NCBI GenBank assembly: GCA_035532475.1
Contig: DATKQY010000069.1
Coordinates: 1 to 64,000, forward strand
Direction of reading: 5' to 3'
Length of the DNA: 64,000 nt
Source: DATKQY01 sp035532475
Lineage (GTDB): Bacteria; Actinomycetota; Acidimicrobiia; Acidimicrobiales; Bog-793
Shown here: in pieces, positions 59,880 to 64,000 of the stretch
Numbering within the stretch: position 1 is the first letter of the stretch
How the letters are laid out: each line of letters opens with the position of its first letter
Notes under the pieces: model-generated
The model's database searches: none
Seen by the model: only the letters and a program-made list of their open reading frames with translations
Told to the model about the DNA's origin: nothing
Translations under genes and position numbers: made by a program

Positions 59880-61607
59880 CTACGTCGCCTTCGTGGCCGG
59901 GCATGCGCGCGGGTCCCAGGGGCTGGCTCCCGGGCTCGCCGAGGTGGGCGCGCCGATGTTCGGGTTCGTCGTCGTCGGCGTGACGGCGGCGGCGGCCGAG
60001 ACGGCGGCGGCCGAGACGGCCGATGCGGCCGGAGCGGTCCTCGTGATCTTGGCGGCCGTGGTCGCGGAGGTGCGAGACGGGCTTTGCACCGCCAGGTCCG
60101 AGCCGGCGATCACGCTGACGTCGGCGCCACCGGCGGGCGTGCCCCGTGCCATGACGACGGTTCCCGAGAGCGACGCCATGACGCGCTCGGCGTCTTGGAG
60201 GTGTCCCGTGGCGTAGACGACCGAGGTCTCCGAGACCGGGCCGACGTAGTTCGTCGCCGTCGTCGCGACGATCGGATAGCCGAGGGCGTGGAGCTGGGCG
60301 GCGGTCGCCGCCGTCGAACTCGGCGAGTTGGTGCCGTCGACCACCGAGACGGAGATCTTCTGGGGCTGCAGCTTCAACCCCGCGGGTGGGGCGCCCATGA
60401 ACTGGTCGATCGTCTGCTGATCCTGCGGCTCGATCGGGAAGACCACGTCGCCGTAGTTGTAGCCCTTGTAGTAGTAGGTCGAGGCGTCGACGACGATCGG
60501 CGCCGTGAGCTCGGGAGCCGAGCCGAGATTGGCGCTGTGGAGCGCCAGCGCGAGATGGAGCATCTCGGTGTCGCCGAGCTTGTTGTCGACGACGAGGTCC
60601 GGAGCGATCGCGCCGATCAGCGCGTTGTCGGTCAGTGGGTTGCCGATGCCGCGCTTCGCGACGGTGGTCGCGAGGACGTGGAGGAAGGTGTGGACCCGGG
60701 TGATGCGCCCGAGGTCACCCGAGCCGTCGTACGAGCCCCCGGAGCTCGAGGTGTAGTAGGCACCGGAGGCGGTGGCGGCCTGGATCGCCTTGTAGTTGAT
60801 CTCCTGGCCCTTCGTGAAGTAGTAGAGGTGACGCGAGCGTACGAGCGCGAGCGCTTGATAGCCGTTGAGGTGGATGCAGCCCGCGTGGGGGATGCTGAGC
60901 GGGGGGTTGCTGGCGTCGTAGAGGCGGTCGGGGAAGTACAGGTCGATCCCGCCGAGCGCGTTCACGACGTTGGTGAAGGTGTTGAAGTTCAACTCGACGA
61001 AGTGGTTGATCGGGATCCCGAAGTCCTCGGTGATCGCCGTGGCGAGCTGCGCCGGACCGTCGGCGAGCGCAGCGTCGATCTTGTTGTAGAGGCCCCCTGA
61101 GCGGGCATCGGGGACGAAGGTGTCCCTCGGGATCGACAGCAGTGTCAAGCGGTGGGTCTTCGGGACGATCCGCACGATCATCACCACGTCGCTGTTGACG
61201 CCGTTCACCTGTGCGGCGCACTCCTGCGCGAATACCGCCAGCTTCGCCGCGGCGCATCGGCTCGTCGAGCCGATGAGCAGGATGTTCTCCGGGCCGCCGG
61301 CTGGCGCCGCGCCGGTGACGTCCTTGCCGCCCGGGACGCGGGTGACCTGGCCGAAGCGGTAGATGCTGTAGCCCGCGACCGCACCGACGATCGCGACGAC
61401 GAGGAGGGCGACGGCGGTGCCGGTTCTCGTCAGTCGGCGGCGGAGCTTGCTCCGCAGCGCCTTCTTCGCCCGCCGACGCGACCGGTAGGCACGAAGCCGT
61501 GAGGGTGCGGCCGCGCCCGCCGTCGGGATCCCGGCGTCGACGATGCCGGGATCGGCGGGCGGGCTCGAGCTGCCGGCGCTGTCGGGTGGTTGCATGTTGT
61601 CATCCAC
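59880..61607 (-). CDS. LytR-CpsA-Psr (LCP) family cell-wall polymer ligase
   Basis: A 575-residue protein. An N-terminal cytoplasmic basic segment (RLRAYRSRRRAKKALRSKLR) and one membrane helix (about 63-85) precede the extracellular LCP domain (about 105-330; VNSDVVMIVRIVPKTHRLTL, LSIPRDTFVPDA, YNKIDAALADGPAQLATAIT, HFVELNFNTFTNVVNALGGI, LALVRSRHLYYFTKGQEINY). A LytR_C domain (about 425-515; ISVSVVDGTNSPSSTAATAA) and an Ala/Thr-rich tail follow. LCP enzymes attach teichoic acid-type or arabinogalactan polymers to peptidoglycan. GTG 61607 or ATG 61595 may be the start. Confidence 0.9.
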   Translation of the reverse strand: MDDNMQPPDSAGSSSPPADPGIVDAGIPTAGAAAPSRLRAYRSRRRAKKALRSKLRRRLTRTGTAVALLVVAIVGAVAGYSIYRFGQVTRVPGGKDVTGAAPAGGPENILLIGSTSRCAAAKLAVFAQECAAQVNGVNSDVVMIVRIVPKTHRLTLLSIPRDTFVPDARSGGLYNKIDAALADGPAQLATAITEDFGIPINHFVELNFNTFTNVVNALGGIDLYFPDRLYDASNPPLSIPHAGCIHLNGYQALALVRSRHLYYFTKGQEINYKAIQAATASGAYYTSSSGGSYDGSGDLGRITRVHTFLHVLATTVAKRGIGNPLTDNALIGAIAPDLVVDNKLGDTEMLHLALALHSANLGSAPELTAPIVVDASTYYYKGYNYGDVVFPIEPQDQQTIDQFMGAPPAGLKLQPQKISVSVVDGTNSPSSTAATAAQLHALGYPIVATTATNYVGPVSETSVVYATGHLQDAERVMASLSGTVVMARGTPAGGADVSVIAGSDLAVQSPSRTSATTAAKITRTAPAASAVSAAAVSAAAAVTPTTTNPNIGAPTSASPGASPWDPRACPATKAT

Positions 61608-61955
61608 AGGCGCTTACCGTATCGACCCGAGCGCCGTATCCGAGGTCAACCGACGCCGCATCTCGACGCCAGATCGGCCGCGCCCACCGGCGATCGGCCC
61701 GATCGTCGTCGGAAGGTGCCCTGAGGCCCTCCCACCTCCGCTTCGGGAACCCCGGCGCAGCATCGCGCACGTGGCGCTCGGCGGGACGTCGTGGCGGCCA
61801 GGCGGACGCTCGGGTGGAACCGGTCGGCGTGCGTGCGGGCGCGCGGGGATCCGCCGGCCCGGCGAGGCGCCGACGGTCGGCCGCTCCACCCGCCCGACCA
61901 CTGCCCGGTGCCCGACGGACGTGGCCGCACCGCGACGGGCCGGCCGCCAGCAGGC

Positions 61956-64000
61956 CTACCCTCGGCGCGGGTCGGCGGCGACGAGGTCACGGAGCTCGCG
62001 GCCGAAGCTCGCCAGCTTCGAGGACGCGGGGCCGCCGTCGAGCGCCCGGGAGCCGAAGGCCGCCTCCGAGACGACGGTGGCCCCTTTGGCTTCCAGCGCG
62101 GTGCGCATCTCGACCAACGCGTTCTTCGGCGCGACGCCGTAGGTGCAGAAGATCCCGACCGCCTTGCCCCCGAGTCGGGGCAGCCCCGCCAGCCAAGCGG
62201 AGGTGGTCTTGGACGGGTGCACCCCGGCGACGACGAAGCCCTCGACCCAGCAGCCGAGGACGAGGAGATCGACGTCCGCCAGCTCGGTGGCGCCCACCTT
62301 CGACAGCGGCAGGACCTCGACCTGCGCGCCGGCGCCCGCGAGGGAACCGGCGATCAGCCCGGCGGCTCGGGCGGTCCGGCCGCCGCGGCTGTCGTAGGCG
62401 ACCAGGACCCGCCGCAGCCCTGCCGGGCTTCGGCCGGGCCGGCGCGGTTGCGCCGAGAGCACCGCGAGCGCCGCCCGCCGCCCCTGTGCCATCGCCTCCA
62501 CCACGGTGGAGGGTCCGACGAGTGCGTCCCCCGCCGCCCAGAGGCGGTCCTGGAAGGCGAAGGAGGCGGCTTCCAGGCCGAGCTCCCGGCCGAGGGCGAG
62601 CCTTCCGACCGGGCTGGCCTGTGCCGACGCCGACGCCGCGCCTGCGAGGATGCCGCTCGCCTGCCACCGGCGGTCCGGCAGCCCGCCGGCGCTCCGCCGC
62701 AGCGGGGCCCCGGGCAGCGCGGGGGCGAAGGCCGGGTCGGCCCGGTAGCCCATCGCCAGCACGACGAGGTCGATTCGAAGCACCTCGATCTCGCCATCGA
62801 GGATCTTCGGCGGTCGCTCCCGGCTCGCCTGCACGGTCTTCGCGAGCAGCGCCCGCCCGACGCGACCCTCGACGCCCTCCAGCTTCTTCAAGGTGCGCTG
62901 GAAGAGGACCTCCACGCCTTCGAGGCGCGCCTCGGCGAGCTCGTCGGGCCGGGCGAGGGCGAAGCGTTCGTCGAGCCAGTCAACGCAGACCGCCCGGAGA
63001 CCGAGCCTCCTGGCGGTCCGAGCGACGTCCATCGCGGTGTTGCCGGCCCCGAGCACGAGGACGCGTGCCGGGCGATCCGGATCGTCCTCCTCGGTGCGAA
63101 GCCCGAGGTCGGCGCAGAAGCTGGCCCGCCCACCGGCACGTTCGAGCGCGGCCTTCCCGGCCTTCAAGAACGCCGTCGCGTCGGTCACGCCGCCGAGATC
63201 CGCTCCGGGCACGGGTAGGCGCATCGGAACGCCCGAACCGTGCGCGAGGACGACGGCGTCGTGCTCGAGAAGGAGGCGCTCGAGCTCCGCCGGCGCCACC
63301 TCCGAACCGCAACGCAGATCGACACCGGCGGCGGTGAGCTGGGCCCACGGGCGAGTCGCGATGGCGTCGGGGAGGGTGAAGTCGGGGATGCCCCAGCCGA
63401 GCAGGCCGGCAGGCTGGGCGTCCTTCTCATAGACGGTGACCGCCGCGCCGGCTTCTACGAGCTCCCACGCGGCGCCGATGCCGGCGGGTCCCGAGCCGAC
63501 GATGCCCACGGAGAGCCCGACGGCGCCGGCAGAGCGCGGGCTCGGCGGCGGCACGGGCAGGCGGTCGGCCACGAAGCGCTCGAGCTTGCCGATCGCGACC
63601 GGCTCGCCCCCGGCGAGCGACCACGTGCACGAGCCCTCGCACTGCGCCGCCTGGCTGCAGACTCGGCTGCAGATGTCCGGCAGGACCGAGGTCCGGCGCA
63701 GGACCGCGTGGGCCGTCTCGAGATCGCGCGCCTTCACGGCACGGATGAACGACGGGATGTCGTTGTGCGCGGGGCAGCCGCGCACGCAGGTCGGGTCGGG
63801 GCATTCGAGGCAGCGCCCGGCGGCGCCGAGCGCCTCCTCCCAGGTGCCGAATCCCCGGCGGACCTCCTCGTCGCTCCCGAGAAGGGGGTCGGGGTGCACG
63901 GGCGCGGGCTCGAGCCGCGAGCCGACCAGTAGGGGACCGTCCACCCGGATCGCGCTGAATGGGCACGTCCTCACGCACTGCCGGCAGCCGACGCAGAGGT
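61956..64000 (-). CDS. Ferredoxin/GltD-like/flavodoxin fusion oxidoreductase (partial, 5' end beyond window)
   Basis: The frame is open to the right edge, so the N-terminus is missing. Visible order: a ferredoxin-type 4Fe-4S motif (CVGCRQCVRTCP) at the edge, a second Fe-S domain of GltD/DPD type (CLECPDPTCVRGCPAHNDIP and CSRVCSQAAQCEGSC), then FAD and NADPH Rossmann motifs (VGIVGSGPAGIGAAWELVEA and VLVLGAGNTAMDVARTARRL). It ends with a flavodoxin-like domain (VLVAYDSRGGRTARAAGLIA, VDLLVLGCWVEGFV). Thus electron transfer from NADPH through FAD to Fe-S or FMN within one chain is likely. The partner is unknown. Confidence 0.85.
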   Translation of the reverse strand, partial: LCVGCRQCVRTCPFSAIRVDGPLLVGSRLEPAPVHPDPLLGSDEEVRRGFGTWEEALGAAGRCLECPDPTCVRGCPAHNDIPSFIRAVKARDLETAHAVLRRTSVLPDICSRVCSQAAQCEGSCTWSLAGGEPVAIGKLERFVADRLPVPPPSPRSAGAVGLSVGIVGSGPAGIGAAWELVEAGAAVTVYEKDAQPAGLLGWGIPDFTLPDAIATRPWAQLTAAGVDLRCGSEVAPAELERLLLEHDAVVLAHGSGVPMRLPVPGADLGGVTDATAFLKAGKAALERAGGRASFCADLGLRTEEDDPDRPARVLVLGAGNTAMDVARTARRLGLRAVCVDWLDERFALARPDELAEARLEGVEVLFQRTLKKLEGVEGRVGRALLAKTVQASRERPPKILDGEIEVLRIDLVVLAMGYRADPAFAPALPGAPLRRSAGGLPDRRWQASGILAGAASASAQASPVGRLALGRELGLEAASFAFQDRLWAAGDALVGPSTVVEAMAQGRRAALAVLSAQPRRPGRSPAGLRRVLVAYDSRGGRTARAAGLIAGSLAGAGAQVEVLPLSKVGATELADVDLLVLGCWVEGFVVAGVHPSKTTSAWLAGLPRLGGKAVGIFCTYGVAPKNALVEMRTALEAKGATVVSEAAFGSRALDGGPASSKLASFGRELRDLVAADPRRG

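Noticed and set aside
59790..59880. GC-rich stem-like sequences after the LCP gene as a terminator
   Set aside because: Several weak, competing short pairings and no clear single hairpin.

Overview
The window is very GC-rich DNA with dense, mostly ATGA/GTGA-coupled genes, frequent GTG/TTG starts and actinobacterial families: ANTAR regulator, LytR-CpsA-Psr protein, DUF1707, VIT, an Rv0081-like ArsR, and secreted proteins with long threonine linkers. The secreted repertoire (ice-binding DUF3494 protein, G1 peptidase, kelch protein with GYWLV repeats) suggests an actinobacterium close to Acidimicrobiia. This placement is inferred from gene content only. No rRNA, tRNA, CRISPR array, phage or intact transposon was seen.

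Layout. 0-13 kb: a NatAB-type ABC transporter, a DUF1707 protein, a TetR regulator, and then many damaged genes (dodecin with two compensating frame changes, truncated phosphoribosyltransferase, remnants of an SDR and perhaps a cation-efflux gene, frameshifted ABC ATPase with truncated permease) mixed with intact CapA, PRC-barrel, MFS and alpha/beta hydrolase genes. 13-19.8 kb: cell-surface and exported proteins (L,D-transpeptidase, ice-binding protein, G1 peptidase), an ANTAR regulator, a glutaredoxin-like membrane protein, and a zinc-ribbon/RDD gene broken by an apparent inversion. 20-29.7 kb: a UbiD/UbiX decarboxylase pair with a nearby SDR, a VIT transporter, a large kelch protein, a YgaP-like protein behind a CsoR/CstR-like site, and a methyltransferase.

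29.9-37.7 kb, minus strand: seven contiguous genes matching the gene order of the M. tuberculosis Rv0081-Rv0087 (hyc) locus. They comprise an ArsR regulator, a NuoB-like Fe-S subunit, two antiporter-like membrane subunits, HycD and HyfE-like proteins, and a HycE-like large subunit. The large subunit lacks the cysteines that bind NiFe, so this is probably a hydrogenase-related, ion-translocating complex without hydrogenase chemistry.

38-42 kb: LysE exporter, an ArsR/SRPBCC group (one SRPBCC frameshifted) and an exported fibronectin-like repeat protein. 42.6-54.5 kb: the most distinctive unit, a catabolic island. Plus strand: a branched-chain-amino-acid-type ABC importer with a LivM-LivG fusion. 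Minus strand: two metallo-beta-lactamase-fold hydrolases, an SDR, two beta-hydroxyacid dehydrogenases, a cupin, two carboxymuconolactone-decarboxylase-family proteins and a FadR/FCD-type GntR regulator. Promoter-like sequences of both arms carry TTGT-N3-ACAA-type sites, suggesting one regulon for uptake and breakdown of an unknown, possibly lactone-forming, compound.

54.5-64 kb: a MarR regulator with a perfect 12-bp-arm palindrome and a fused double ABC exporter, then GtrA, an LCP-family cell-wall ligase, and a ferredoxin/GltD-like/flavodoxin fusion oxidoreductase running off the right edge.
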